Assembly: GCF_037081835.1 (NCBI RefSeq)
Contig: NZ_CP146516.1
Location: 1,635,501-1,699,500 of the forward strand
Reading direction: 5' to 3'
Length of the DNA: 64,000 nt
From: Spirobacillus cienkowskii
GTDB lineage: Bacteria > Bdellovibrionota_B > Oligoflexia > Silvanigrellales > Silvanigrellaceae
Of this stretch, positions 51,099 through 60,078 are shown piece after piece (position 1 is the stretch's first letter; every line of letters begins with the position of its first letter). Under the pieces are notes generated by a model. That model had not been told where the DNA came from. It ran no database searches and saw nothing but the letters and a program-made list of their open reading frames with translations. The translations under genes and the position numbers were made by a program.

Positions 51099-52181
51099 TC
51101 ACTCTTCTTTATCTAAAGCAGAACGATCACTGCCAGAAATTGTATGTGAATGAATATCTTTTTCATACCCACTTTTGCTCTTTGAAAATGCACCAACTCT
51201 TTTGGGGTCGGCATTCTTTTCATGCGACATTTCGTGAGGACGTTTTTTATAATTTTTTTTGTGAAACTTTGCGGGAGCCGCATTTGGCTCCGCAACATTG
51301 TCTTGATTAAACTTTTTTGGCGCCGCTCTGTGCACAGAAGAATTTTTTTTATGACCTGAAGACGCATAACGCTTTTCTGTCGCATAAATTACCAAACGTC
51401 GTTTATCACCACTTCCAACGCTGCGGGTTGCAACACCCATCACTCCATCTAAAGCAAGATGAATCACTCTACGCTCTTGACTGCTCTTTGAAGACAAAAT
51501 CACACTTTTTCCAGTTTTCTTAACTTTTTCTGCAAGTGATTTGGCCATCAATATCAGACGCTCTTCACGTTTTTCAGCAGAAATTCCTGCATCCAATTCA
51601 ATGCGCGACGACACATCGCCAAGCTTTTTTTGTGCAATACGTTTAAAAACATGTTCAAATGCCAAAGAAAGCTTATCGCTTTTGCTTAAATATTTTTCAA
51701 TTCGAGCATCCGAAACACAAACACGCACTTCATTTTCTTTTTGTTGATAAACAATATCAACCGTTTCTTGAGAAATGTCATAAGCAGAAAAAAAGAGTTG
51801 TTGATATGTTGTAAACAACGCTTCAACGTCTTTATCGGCATACGTTAAAATCAAACGATTTGTTGCATTGCTAGACTCTGCATGTTCGCTACCTAAAAAG
51901 GTTTTAGAATTGCCGCCAAAAGGAGACAAATTGGGTTTTGAAGGAGTCACTTTGCCTAATGTTTGACGGACAACTTCTCGCGCAGCTGCTTGAAGATCAG
52001 TTTTTGCGGTTTCAACCCAAGCTTCAATGCGAATTGAACGATTAAAAATTCGAGATAATAAACCTCCAGAAGGTTGTTGCAGAACATTATAGCAAACTAA
52101 ATCTTTCTCAATTGCAAAATCTCTAGCAGCCTTATCAAGCGCTTCTTCTAGAGTTTTTCCTGTGTATTGCTTTTTGTTCAT
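51099..52181 (-). CDS. jag: Jag/KhpB-type RNA-binding protein
   Basis: A 360-aa cytosolic protein linked to YidC. The N-terminal Jag_N domain (residues 1-55: YTGKTLEEALDKAARDF, GGLLSRIFNRSIRIEAWVE) is followed by a KH-like domain (~130-210) and an R3H domain (~215-285: ERRVIHLALDGVMGVATRSV, GDKRRLVIYATEKR). A long, basic, His/Lys-rich tail (~290-360) extends beyond the usual family length and may bind RNA nonspecifically. Position between yidC and mnmE is the conserved one. Confidence 0.92.
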   Translation of the reverse strand: MNKKQYTGKTLEEALDKAARDFAIEKDLVCYNVLQQPSGGLLSRIFNRSIRIEAWVETAKTDLQAAAREVVRQTLGKVTPSKPNLSPFGGNSKTFLGSEHAESSNATNRLILTYADKDVEALFTTYQQLFFSAYDISQETVDIVYQQKENEVRVCVSDARIEKYLSKSDKLSLAFEHVFKRIAQKKLGDVSSRIELDAGISAEKREERLILMAKSLAEKVKKTGKSVILSSKSSQERRVIHLALDGVMGVATRSVGSGDKRRLVIYATEKRYASSGHKKNSSVHRAAPKKFNQDNVAEPNAAPAKFHKKNYKKRPHEMSHEKNADPKRVGAFSKSKSGYEKDIHSHTISGSDRSALDKEE

Positions 52182-52207
52182 GAATACTCCATGAGTCGGA
52201 TTATTTT

Positions 52208-52275
52208 AACACCTAAAACAATATATTTTAGGTACATATACAAAATTGAGATCGACTTTGCCAATCTCAATTTTA
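52208..52275 (-). terminator. two hairpins between yidC and jag
   Basis: acctaaaa/ttttaggt (52211-52233) and aaaattgagat/atctcaatttt (52242-52274). T-tracts are short, so these may be attenuators or mRNA-stability structures instead of full terminators. Confidence 0.45.
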
Positions 52276-52292
52276 AGTTTACTTTATTTTAA

Positions 52293-53987
52293 TCATGCTT
52301 TCTTATAATAACGTGTCAGGAAAACCTGCCTAATGATAGAAAGTAATGTATTGGTAATAATGTATAATGCCAATCCTGATGGATAAAAAATCATCAACAC
52401 AGAAAACACAATAGGAATTATTTTCATCATTTTAGCCTGAGTGGGATCCATCGATGGCATTGGCATCATTTTTTGTGAAGCAATCATAAGAGCAGCCATA
52501 AGAACTGGCAATAAAAAATAAGGATCGTGTTGTGTTAAATCTTTAATCCAGAAATAAAATGGGGCTTGGCGCAATTCAAACGTGTGTCTAAAGCAAGAAT
52601 CTAATGCAAAAAACACAGGAATTTGCGGCAACAATGGCAAACAACCACCTAAAGGATTGGCACCGCCTTTTGCCATTAATGCCATCATTTCTCGGCTTGC
52701 CATCTGTTTGTCGTCTTTATACTTTTCTTGAATTGCTTTCATTTCGGGTTGCAACTTTTGCATTTTTTGCCCCGAAGCAAACGCTTTGATATTTAGTGGC
52801 AAGAAAAGAATATTTAACATGATAGTTAAAATAATAATCGCAGTACCCCAATTTGCAACAATACTATGAATAAAAGACATCAAATGATACATTGGACGCG
52901 CAATAATTTTAAGAAATCCGTAATCAATTGTTTCGCTCAAATGATATTGGTCGTAATTTTTTAAAATGGTTTCGTTTTTAGGGCCAATATAAATTTTATA
53001 ATTAAATTCTGTTGCTTGACCAGGGCTTAAATTTACGGGTTGTTTGACCCATGCCTCATACATTGTTTGATCAATCGCAGAATGCAGATCTTTGCGTAAA
53101 TTATAGTCTGTACGAAGCGCTTCAAAACCAATTGGAGTTTGCGTTAATGGTATTACAGTATTCATCCAGTACAAAGAATCGGCTGTCATCCAACTAAAAA
53201 AGCTGCTTGATTCGCTTAATAACAATTCGTAGCTTGCTTTTTCTTCGAAAGGAGTTGTCTTACGGTTTACAGTGCCATCGGGTAACCGCACTGCAACAGA
53301 GTGGTATTGAGGCGGCACAGCCGAAAACATCCCAGAACCATGGTTGCGGTTGTCAGATGTTGCGCCAATTTCAAAATCAACACTTGTATTTTGAAATTGT
53401 TGCGAAATATTTTTAACAATGATTTGCAAATCACCGTCGTAACGATCGGGAGAAAATTTAAAAATTCTTGTAATTTCTAGTCCATTAGACCGCTGCACAA
53501 TTTTAATAGCACCATCTGTGGTTTTCATGATTCCGGCAGGTTGATTGCGCAGATCAATCACATTTTTTGCACGCAAACGAAAGCCATAAGCCTTACAAAT
53601 ATTGTGATTTTCAATCACAGAAACTGGTGTAGAATCATTGTAAGCAATTTTCTCTCCAAGCATAAGATTATCACTGATACAGCCTCCAGTTGGCGTGAAT
53701 GCCAAATCAATGCGATCGCTTTTTATAAAAAGATCATCAAGGTTTGCAACTTTTAATGGTTGTGGTGGCTGTTCTGCTGCACTTGCACCAAGCTCCAATG
53801 GTTTTTGCTTTGGAATGCCTGACGCTGCATCATTGTTGGCTAGATTTTGCGTACTAGAGCCCACAACACCCTGATCTGCCGTAGTAGTCGCATTCATTTG
53901 TTGTTGAATATAATAATTTTGTACCGCGACATACCCACCAAACAATACAAAAAGGCCTAACATAAAACCAATTGTTTCTTTTTTCAC
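52293..53987 (-). CDS. yidC: membrane protein insertase YidC
   Basis: A 564-aa protein of proteobacterial length. It inserts proteins into the inner membrane, alone or with SecYEG. An N-terminal span (ETIGFMLGLFVLFGGYVAV) leads to a large periplasmic beta domain (~60-345) and then the conserved five-helix core from ~360: NWGTAIIILTIMLNILFLPL, QEKYKDDKQMASREMMALM, GGCLPLLPQIPVFFAL and YPSGLALYIITNTLLSIIRQ. It follows yidD by 30 bases. Confidence 0.97.
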   Translation of the reverse strand: MKKETIGFMLGLFVLFGGYVAVQNYYIQQQMNATTTADQGVVGSSTQNLANNDAASGIPKQKPLELGASAAEQPPQPLKVANLDDLFIKSDRIDLAFTPTGGCISDNLMLGEKIAYNDSTPVSVIENHNICKAYGFRLRAKNVIDLRNQPAGIMKTTDGAIKIVQRSNGLEITRIFKFSPDRYDGDLQIIVKNISQQFQNTSVDFEIGATSDNRNHGSGMFSAVPPQYHSVAVRLPDGTVNRKTTPFEEKASYELLLSESSSFFSWMTADSLYWMNTVIPLTQTPIGFEALRTDYNLRKDLHSAIDQTMYEAWVKQPVNLSPGQATEFNYKIYIGPKNETILKNYDQYHLSETIDYGFLKIIARPMYHLMSFIHSIVANWGTAIIILTIMLNILFLPLNIKAFASGQKMQKLQPEMKAIQEKYKDDKQMASREMMALMAKGGANPLGGCLPLLPQIPVFFALDSCFRHTFELRQAPFYFWIKDLTQHDPYFLLPVLMAALMIASQKMMPMPSMDPTQAKMMKIIPIVFSVLMIFYPSGLALYIITNTLLSIIRQVFLTRYYKKA

Positions 53988-54017
53988 ATTAATTCCCGTT
54001 CTTAATTTAGTTTAACG

Positions 54018-54260
54018 TCAAGGGAGATCAACCCCGCCTTGATGAAATGGATGGCACTTGCAAATTCTAATCGCTGTTTTACTGAGTCCTTTAGCTGCTC
54101 CATATTTTTGAAACACCTCTAGGCTATATTGAGAACAACTGGGATAGAATCGACAGCGTGCACCGAGTGCTGGAGAAATACACCTCTTATAGATCTTGAT
54201 CAAGAATACAGCCACAAGAACAATTGCATTATCCAACTTTCTATGCATCTTCACGCTCAT
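54018..54260 (-). CDS. yidD: membrane protein insertion efficiency factor YidD
   Basis: An 80-aa protein with the DUF37/YidD signature: IKIYKRCISPALGARCRFYP, SCSQYSLEVFQKYG and CHPFHQGGVDL. Its N-terminal amphipathic helix should bind the inner membrane near YidC. It overlaps the end of rnpA by 20 bases, the usual coupling. Confidence 0.95.
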   Translation of the reverse strand: MSVKMHRKLDNAIVLVAVFLIKIYKRCISPALGARCRFYPSCSQYSLEVFQKYGAAKGLSKTAIRICKCHPFHQGGVDLP

Positions 54261-54642
54261 TTTGTAAAACTGTACAATTTGCTAGCACTTTTTGAATTGC
54301 GGTTTGCACAATTTCATAGAGATCCTCCCACTTTGCATCTAGCACATTTCTATTTGCCATAAATAACACTTGTATTTCAATACCTAATGGCAAAACTGCG
54401 TTTTTTAAATAGCAATGCAGTGCTGCCTTCAAACGACGGCGTGCACGATTTCGCTGAACTGCTCTTTTATGCACACCTTTTTTTGAAGCCACAATGGCAA
54501 ACTGAAACAACGCGCGCGGATTGTGAGTTTTTTTTATAGACATATAGGTTAAAAAATAACGGGTTTTAAACTTTGTCGCAGAAGCATAAAATTCTGCAAA
54601 ATTTTTGATTTTAGTTACAGAAAAAAAAGTTGAAGTTATCAT
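54241..54642 (-). CDS. rnpA: ribonuclease P protein component
   Basis: 133 aa. It binds the RNase P RNA to trim tRNA 5' ends. The diagnostic basic helix is RAVQRNRARRRLKAALH (R-N-R motif near residue 62), preceded by FQFAIVASKKGVHKR. The N-terminal ~20 residues (ITSTFFSVTKIKNFAEFYAS) fit the family opening. Ribosomal protein L34 (rpmH), normally directly upstream, is not there; a FecR-domain gene diverges from this point. Confidence 0.94.
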   Translation of the reverse strand: MITSTFFSVTKIKNFAEFYASATKFKTRYFLTYMSIKKTHNPRALFQFAIVASKKGVHKRAVQRNRARRRLKAALHCYLKNAVLPLGIEIQVLFMANRNVLDAKWEDLYEIVQTAIQKVLANCTVLQNEREDA

Positions 54643-54739
54643 TTATAAGTGTTGTCCTTTTTGGCACTAAAGTCACAATCTACGCACAATTCTCGGTATG
54701 CTATAAAAATAAACCATCTTTGAAAACCCCGAGGGAAAT

Positions 54740-55843
54740 ATGGTTGCGAGGGTCATCAGAGCATCTCTCAAGCACGTTGCCTACAGTCAAGTCAGGCTTA
54801 ACTTAGTTAGACTTGGGATAGCAACCTATGTTTTGTTCTTTGTTATTTTGGCACGTGGGATCGAAGGGATAGGCAAACTCTCCAATATAATTGGAAAAGT
54901 CAGCGTTATCCGTTCTGGCCAAATGTTTCCTGCTGATAAAGATTTTATTCTTTACGAAACAGATGAGTTGGTGACTTACGAAAAAACTGCTGCAAAAATA
55001 TTATTTCACGATGGCAGTAGTGTCATGGCATTTCAAAACGCTCATTTAAAATTGATTGAATATAAAATAAAACCTCGCTCACAAACAACTCAGGATGTAG
55101 AATCTGCCATTGATGTTATCAAAGGTAAAGTTAGATTTTTTGTTAAACCTCAAGAAGAAACAGAAAATAATGTTGGCAAAACAGATGCAAAATTTAAAAC
55201 ATCAAACTCTGTAATGGGAATTCGAGGCACCAGTGGTTTTATTGATGCTACCTTTGAAGGAAGTACACAAGTAATTGTCTTAACAGGAGTTGTTGAGGTT
55301 ACAAGCTTGTCAGATCCCAGTAAATCCGTTTTTGTCCCAGCCAACCGATTTTCTGAAATTGTTGGAAACAAAGCGCCTAGCTTTCCCAAAGCGATTCCTC
55401 CAATGATTTTAAACCGATTAAACACTGATGCAACGACTTTAGATCCAAATGTTAAACGCGAAGAAGAAAAATATAAAAAAGGCAATAATAATGAAAACAA
55501 GCCTAGTAACGAATCGGGTTCCAATAATAATTCTTCTAAATATAAAGAATCTGCTGCAACAAATAGCGATATTAACGAACAAAAAAAACAAGTTTTTAAT
55601 CCCGATGGGTCGAGTGCTGTTGTAAGTACAAATAATAGCTTAAATGAATTGCTTGTAAAACAAGGCAACCCTTCATTGCGACCAACAAGTTATGGCAACT
55701 ACGAACCAATTAAAAAATCTCTAGAACAAACTACAAATTTATCAGACAAAATTAATAAACAAGTTGAAAATGTTGTGCAAACTGTAACAACGCCACAAAT
55801 TCGATCGGTTAATATCATTGTCAATACACCAACTTTACCATGA
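54740..55843 (+). CDS. FecR-domain protein
   Basis: A 367-aa protein with one N-terminal membrane span (residues ~24-42, LGIATYVLFFVILARGIEGI). A FecR-type beta domain follows at ~45-185: IGKVSVIRSGQMFPADKDFI, AKILFHDGSSVMAFQNAHL, VIKGKVRFFVKP and NSVMGIRGTSGFIDATFEG. The G-x-V-R and R-G-T-x-G landmarks match the family; in Bdellovibrio-like bacteria such proteins occur without a sigma factor. The last ~150 residues are Asn/Ser/Lys-rich and disordered. CGAGGG precedes the ATG. It probably forms an operon with the next gene (10-base gap). Confidence 0.75.
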   Translation: MVARVIRASLKHVAYSQVRLNLVRLGIATYVLFFVILARGIEGIGKLSNIIGKVSVIRSGQMFPADKDFILYETDELVTYEKTAAKILFHDGSSVMAFQNAHLKLIEYKIKPRSQTTQDVESAIDVIKGKVRFFVKPQEETENNVGKTDAKFKTSNSVMGIRGTSGFIDATFEGSTQVIVLTGVVEVTSLSDPSKSVFVPANRFSEIVGNKAPSFPKAIPPMILNRLNTDATTLDPNVKREEEKYKKGNNNENKPSNESGSNNNSSKYKESAATNSDINEQKKQVFNPDGSSAVVSTNNSLNELLVKQGNPSLRPTSYGNYEPIKKSLEQTTNLSDKINKQVENVVQTVTTPQIRSVNIIVNTPTLP

Positions 55844-55853
55844 CAGGGTGACT

Positions 55854-56939
55854 ATGAATGCAAGTAAAATTTTTAAAGATATCTATGCTCATTTAAAAAT
55901 CATAGATAAAAGTCATAAAACAATTGAATTGTTAAATGCATCGATCAATTTAACTTCCCAAGAAGAAATCATTGCCCCTTTACAAAAAGAATTTTTAGTC
56001 ATCGAACTTACCTACACGTATCTTCACTTTGGATTTAGTATTTTTTCAAACTCAAGTATTGAACTTTTAATAAAAGAAATGCATAGAGTATCTGGAACAA
56101 ACCAAAAATTTATTAAAAACTGGTTAAATATCAGTAGTGATTTAATTTTACAAGAAATTTCTATTAACGAAAAAGAAACATTAATTGAGAGTAATATTCT
56201 TGAAGAAGTTTTTTCTCAAGAATTTGTTAAAAGAATTTTTTGTTCCGAGCAAGACGAGGATTATTTAACAGGAATGGGAATTTATCCATTTGATCTTATA
56301 GAAAAAATTAGAACAATTTCAAGAAATAAAATTGCAAAAATAACTTCTAAAGAAAATCAAATTTATGATGATACTATTTTAGAAAGTGAAGAATACTTTT
56401 TAGATGATTATCCTTTTATAAAAAAATCAATTTTTGAACATCTCAACCAACTCAACTCCGATCCTTTGTCTTTATTATCTTGGCGATTAGAATCATTTAT
56501 TAATTTTATTCAACAAGATAATGGCATGATTTTTTTACTAAGAGAAATTAACAATAAAAAGAAAATAGACTCTAAAAAATTTATGGCAATTGTTTCTTTA
56601 CTGGTTCCACATAGCGATGAACATGGAAATTTATTGCTACCCCATACTCCTATCTCGCCTTTACAAATTGCAAAACTTTTTTATCCTGAATTTAAATCTG
56701 ATAAATTTCAAATTGATATTTTAAAAAACTGGATCCCCCTGCATAATGAACAAGAGATCAAATATGAAATAGAAAATATTTTAGAACTTGGAGTGAATTA
56801 TGGTCTCTTTTTTAAGGTTCCCAACGGAAATAAAAAATTTTCTTATGGCTTAAGCGATAAAGGTTTAAAAATAATAAAACCATTTCATAATGTTCTTACA
56901 GATACTATTTTAAAAAACTCTATTGACCTTTCTCAGTAA
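55854..56939 (+). CDS. uncharacterised 361-aa cytosolic protein
   Basis: I start at the ATG at 55854, with AGGGTG upstream; an in-frame codon at 55818 lies inside the previous gene. The protein is helical, Ile/Lys/Glu-rich, without signal or membrane segments. The last ~110 residues (ISPLQIAKLFYPEFKSDKFQ, YGLFFKVPNGNKKFSYGLSD, KGLKIIKPF) look like a winged-helix-type end, a loose impression. It is probably co-transcribed with the FecR-domain gene. Function unknown. Confidence 0.55.
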   Translation: MNASKIFKDIYAHLKIIDKSHKTIELLNASINLTSQEEIIAPLQKEFLVIELTYTYLHFGFSIFSNSSIELLIKEMHRVSGTNQKFIKNWLNISSDLILQEISINEKETLIESNILEEVFSQEFVKRIFCSEQDEDYLTGMGIYPFDLIEKIRTISRNKIAKITSKENQIYDDTILESEEYFLDDYPFIKKSIFEHLNQLNSDPLSLLSWRLESFINFIQQDNGMIFLLREINNKKKIDSKKFMAIVSLLVPHSDEHGNLLLPHTPISPLQIAKLFYPEFKSDKFQIDILKNWIPLHNEQEIKYEIENILELGVNYGLFFKVPNGNKKFSYGLSDKGLKIIKPFHNVLTDTILKNSIDLSQ

Positions 56940-56995
56940 GCAAACTAGCTTAAATAACCATATTTTTTCTTTGCCTTTTTGAAAGGTAGTTTTTC

Positions 56996-57637
56996 ATGCC
57001 CCGTCCCGTTATTGATCATCATGAAACAAACGATTGTTATACAATTCGAGTAACAAAACCTAGCCTAAAATATATTGATTTCTTTTTAAAATTAAAATGT
57101 TCCGCAGAATTGGTTGCAACTGGTTTTTACCCAAACGGAAAAGAAATTTCTGAAACACAAGGTGCGTTTGAAGCAATACGCCATAAATTAAAACTTAATT
57201 ACTTAGATAACTCTGTCGCAATAGTTGTTGTCGGCGATGGTTACAATCCCAGAACAGGCTATTATATCGCTTGCATGACCAATTGGCAGATCTTCTCAGT
57301 AGACCCTGCTATGACACGTGATTACAAAGACATTGTCGAAAAAATTAAAAAAAGAAATAATATTAAAATTTTTCCTCAACCCATCGAAGAGTGTGAGTTT
57401 GATATTTCACAATTTAAAACAGTTGTTTTATTGTTTGTGCATTCACACGCCAGTTTAAAAGCAAGTGTCAATTCACTTAAAAATAGTGAATCTGTTGCCA
57501 TACATGCTGTTTCTATGCCTTGTTGTTTTGATGATGACCTTGGAATACCGTATAATTTAAAATTTGATGATCCCTTTGTGGTTTCTGTACATCGAACTCT
57601 ATTTATTTACAAAAATATTTTACAGCATTTTTCTTAA
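56996..57637 (+). CDS. uncharacterised 213-aa protein, Rossmann-like
   Basis: A soluble protein with alternating strands and helices: SVAIVVVGDGYNPRTGYYIA, then NWQIFSVDPAM, then KTVVLLFVHSHASLKASV. G-D-G followed by a strand ending in S-V-D-P recalls the cofactor-binding half of class I methyltransferases, but no full motif set is visible. AAAGG lies 10 bases before the ATG. It converges with the small gene at 57640 with only a two-base gap. Confidence 0.5.
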   Translation: MPRPVIDHHETNDCYTIRVTKPSLKYIDFFLKLKCSAELVATGFYPNGKEISETQGAFEAIRHKLKLNYLDNSVAIVVVGDGYNPRTGYYIACMTNWQIFSVDPAMTRDYKDIVEKIKKRNNIKIFPQPIEECEFDISQFKTVVLLFVHSHASLKASVNSLKNSESVAIHAVSMPCCFDDDLGIPYNLKFDDPFVVSVHRTLFIYKNILQHFS

Positions 57638-57639
57638 CA

Positions 57640-57852
57640 CTATTCATCAAACGCTTTAGAAATTGCATCAATCACTCTATCTCTATCAATTTCTTTCTTG
57701 TTTGCACTATCTCCTCTGCTAGGCTCAGTATTTAATTCTCTTTGAAGCACTAAAAAAATTGTTGCATTCTTAGAAACTTTGATCGAAAAAATCATAAACC
57801 AAATCAAACCAAAAACAAAAAATAAAAAAACGTATTTTAATAATGTCGCCAT
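57640..57852 (-). CDS. small single-span membrane protein
   Basis: 70 aa with one membrane segment (LLKYVFLFFVFGLIWFMIFS, residues 4-23) and a charged cytoplasmic tail (KKEIDRDRVIDAISKAF). No family recognised. It starts just after the strong terminator of the dksA-like gene, so it needs its own promoter or readthrough. Confidence 0.45.
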   Translation of the reverse strand: MATLLKYVFLFFVFGLIWFMIFSIKVSKNATIFLVLQRELNTEPSRGDSANKKEIDRDRVIDAISKAFDE

Positions 57853-57857
57853 AAATA

Positions 57858-57901
57858 AAAAATCTCCTCACTTATCATAGCGATATAAGTAGGAGATTTG
57901 G
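57858..57901 (-). terminator. rho-independent terminator of the dksA-like gene
   Basis: A strong hairpin on the minus strand (complement of aaatctcct...aggagattt, 57860-57876 with 57884-57899) followed by a T-run toward 57850. Confidence 0.75.
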
Positions 57902-57957
57902 AGTCAAAATTTTGAACGAAACTAAGAAAAATAAAGTATTTGTTGAACTGAAAAAAC

Positions 57958-58359
57958 TCAGTTTGCTCTACGACCTCTTTCTAAATCTTCTTGATGTCGC
58001 AGCGAATAAAGCGCCCAAGGTTGAATTTGTAAACGTTTAAAGCCAATAGGATCCCCGGTTCCTTCGCATAAACCATAGGTTCCATCATTTGCATCAATTT
58101 TTCTAATAGCTTTTTCAATTAAAGAAATTTTAGCTCTATTGGCCTCAGCGAGCTTTATGTTCACTTCTTGATCGGTTTCCACTGATGCAAGATCGGTTTC
58201 ATCGGAGATATCATCACGACTAATTTCAAATGCTCCTTCATTCTTTCGTGCAATTTCCTTTGCATACAATTCATCCCGCAATTTAGAAAGAATTGCTTTT
58301 AGTTCAATAATCTCTGCACGAGTTAATTCTTGTGGTTGAGAAGGTGTTTTAGGCGGCAT
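57958..58359 (-). CDS. TraR/DksA-family protein with reduced zinc finger
   Basis: 133 aa. A long coiled-coil hairpin (residues ~13-90: RAEIIELKAILSKLRDELYA, ISDETDLASVETDQEVNIKL) ends in the usual DksA globular part (AIRKIDANDGTYGLCEGTGD, then PIGFKRLQIQPWAL). DksA proteins enter the RNA polymerase secondary channel and act with ppGpp. Only one of the four zinc-binding Cys residues is present; the C-x-x-T-G-x-P-I variant is known in the family. Tip residues D-x-x-D are kept. Confidence 0.85.
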   Translation of the reverse strand: MPPKTPSQPQELTRAEIIELKAILSKLRDELYAKEIARKNEGAFEISRDDISDETDLASVETDQEVNIKLAEANRAKISLIEKAIRKIDANDGTYGLCEGTGDPIGFKRLQIQPWALYSLRHQEDLERGRRAN

Positions 58360-58463
58360 CGTATTTTGTTCTCCTACACAGCACTAATACCAAAATAACA
58401 ATGGTATGACTTTATGGGATACAAATTAAAACCTCAAAGGATACATGAGATTTTTTAATTTGT

Positions 58464-58494
58464 GGGTATGATTTACCATACCGGGAAATTGACA
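58464..58494. promoter_or_regulatory. possible operator and -35 box before the urc operon
   Basis: A perfect inverted repeat ggtatg-atttac-catacc is followed by ttgaca (58489-58494). A matching -10 at 17 bases is not obvious (tagtct at 19, gataat at 28). A dimeric repressor could bind the repeat; tentative. Confidence 0.35.
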
Positions 58495-58578
58495 TACACT
58501 ATATACTTACCAATAGTCTAGGGATAATACGCATACTCTCTTTCAAGAACAAAGCCAAGACTAAAAGGATTATAGTTT

Positions 58579-60057
58579 ATGCCCGGCAATAACTTAGTAC
58601 AAGGTATTCAAGAATGCTTAAATTTTATTGAAGGACAGTGGACACAACCTGCCGAGACATTAGGAGCTGTTATAAGCCCATTAACCGGCAAACCACTTGC
58701 AAAAACTTTTAGAAGTTCTAGTGCTTGTGTCAATAAAGCTGTTCTTGCCGCAAAATCAGCGCAGATGTCCTGGGCACAATGGAGCCTGCGCGAACGATCC
58801 ACTATTTTTTATAAATTTAACATTTGGATAACTGAAAATTTACAAGAACTCATACAAACAATTAGCATGGAGTGTGGCAAACTTCCCGAAGAAGCGCGAG
58901 ATGGATTGTATAAAGGAATGGAAATTATAGAGTTTGCCGCAAGTCTACAAAACCATGATATTATGGCAAAAATGCAAGTTTCTCGAGGTGTTTTTTGTGA
59001 GTTCCGGCGTGAGCCTCTCGGAGTTGTTGCTGGCATCACTCCATGCAACTTTCCAGCAATGGTTCCACTTTGGATGATTCCTATTGCAATTATGACTGGT
59101 AATAGTTTTATTTGGAAACCCTCAGAAAAAACTCCTATGACCTCTATTTTACTTTGTGAAGGCCTAAAATCTTGCGGATTACCCAACGGAATTTTAAGTG
59201 TTGTTCAAGGAGATAAAACCACTGTTGACGCACTGTGCGATCACAATGACATTCAAGCTATTGGGTTTGTTGGGTCTTCACCCGTTGCAAAATATGTTTA
59301 TAGCCGCGCAACTCAAAATGGAAAAAGAGCCCTGACCCTTGGTGGTGCCAAAAACCATATCATTCTTATGCCCGATGCCCAGCCAGAAATTGCTGTCGAT
59401 GGAATTATTGCCTCTTTTTCTGGCTGTGCCGGACAACGGTGTATGGCTGCAAGCGTCTTGCTGGCAGTTGGAGACACCAATAAAATTATTCACGAAATCG
59501 CAAAAAAAGCCGCAAATTTTAAAGCAAGGCAAAATATTGGAGCGATTATCACCAAACAATCACTCGAAAAGCTTGTTAACGCAATCGAAAAAGCCGTTGC
59601 AGAAGGGGCTCGGTTGCTGGTAGACGGGCGCAATCCAACAGTTGCCAAAGAATATTCTAACGGCAATTGGCTCTGCCCTACAATTCTAGATGAAATTTCA
59701 CCAAATAGTTTTTGCGCTCAAGAAGAATTATTTGGCCCTATACTTTCTATAGTGCGCTGTCATGATATAGAGCATGCAATTAAAATTGAAAATCACAATC
59801 GTTATGGCAACGCAGCCTCTGTTTTTACATCACGAGGCGACATTGCTGAATATGTGACGAATCATGCCAAATCAGGAATGATTGGCATCAATATCGGAAT
59901 CCCTGTTCCACGCGAACCCTTTTCTTTTGGAGGAATCAATGACTCTAAATTTGGGCATGGAGATATGACAGGACATTCTGGTGTCGATTTTTGGAGTTTA
60001 AAAAAGAAAGTTACAACAAAATGGTTTCAAACCCAAACAAAAAACTGGATGTCGTAA
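58579..60057 (+). CDS. mmsA: CoA-acylating (methyl)malonate-semialdehyde dehydrogenase type
   Basis: A 492-aa aldehyde dehydrogenase of the MmsA branch. Domains: NAD-binding with TPCNFPAMVPLWMIPIAI and GFVGSSPVAKYVYSRA; catalytic FSGCAGQRCMA with the nucleophile Cys near residue 288; and EELFGPILSIVR near the end. G-Q-R-C-M is diagnostic for CoA-dependent semialdehyde dehydrogenases. Next to urc1/urc4 it most likely converts malonate semialdehyde from uracil breakdown to acetyl-CoA and CO2, an inference; valine or inositol catabolism is the alternative. The next gene follows after 21 bases. Confidence 0.88.
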   Translation: MPGNNLVQGIQECLNFIEGQWTQPAETLGAVISPLTGKPLAKTFRSSSACVNKAVLAAKSAQMSWAQWSLRERSTIFYKFNIWITENLQELIQTISMECGKLPEEARDGLYKGMEIIEFAASLQNHDIMAKMQVSRGVFCEFRREPLGVVAGITPCNFPAMVPLWMIPIAIMTGNSFIWKPSEKTPMTSILLCEGLKSCGLPNGILSVVQGDKTTVDALCDHNDIQAIGFVGSSPVAKYVYSRATQNGKRALTLGGAKNHIILMPDAQPEIAVDGIIASFSGCAGQRCMAASVLLAVGDTNKIIHEIAKKAANFKARQNIGAIITKQSLEKLVNAIEKAVAEGARLLVDGRNPTVAKEYSNGNWLCPTILDEISPNSFCAQEELFGPILSIVRCHDIEHAIKIENHNRYGNAASVFTSRGDIAEYVTNHAKSGMIGINIGIPVPREPFSFGGINDSKFGHGDMTGHSGVDFWSLKKKVTTKWFQTQTKNWMS

Positions 60058-60078
60058 TGCAAAAGGGAGGTGCGCAAT

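Noticed and set aside
55818-55853. Earlier start for the 361-aa gene
   Set aside because: It lies inside the FecR-domain gene and has no ribosome site; AGGGTG precedes the ATG at 55854.
60070-60078. GTG start for urc1 nine bases upstream
   Set aside because: It falls within the strong AAGGGAGG ribosome site, which fits the ATG at 60079.
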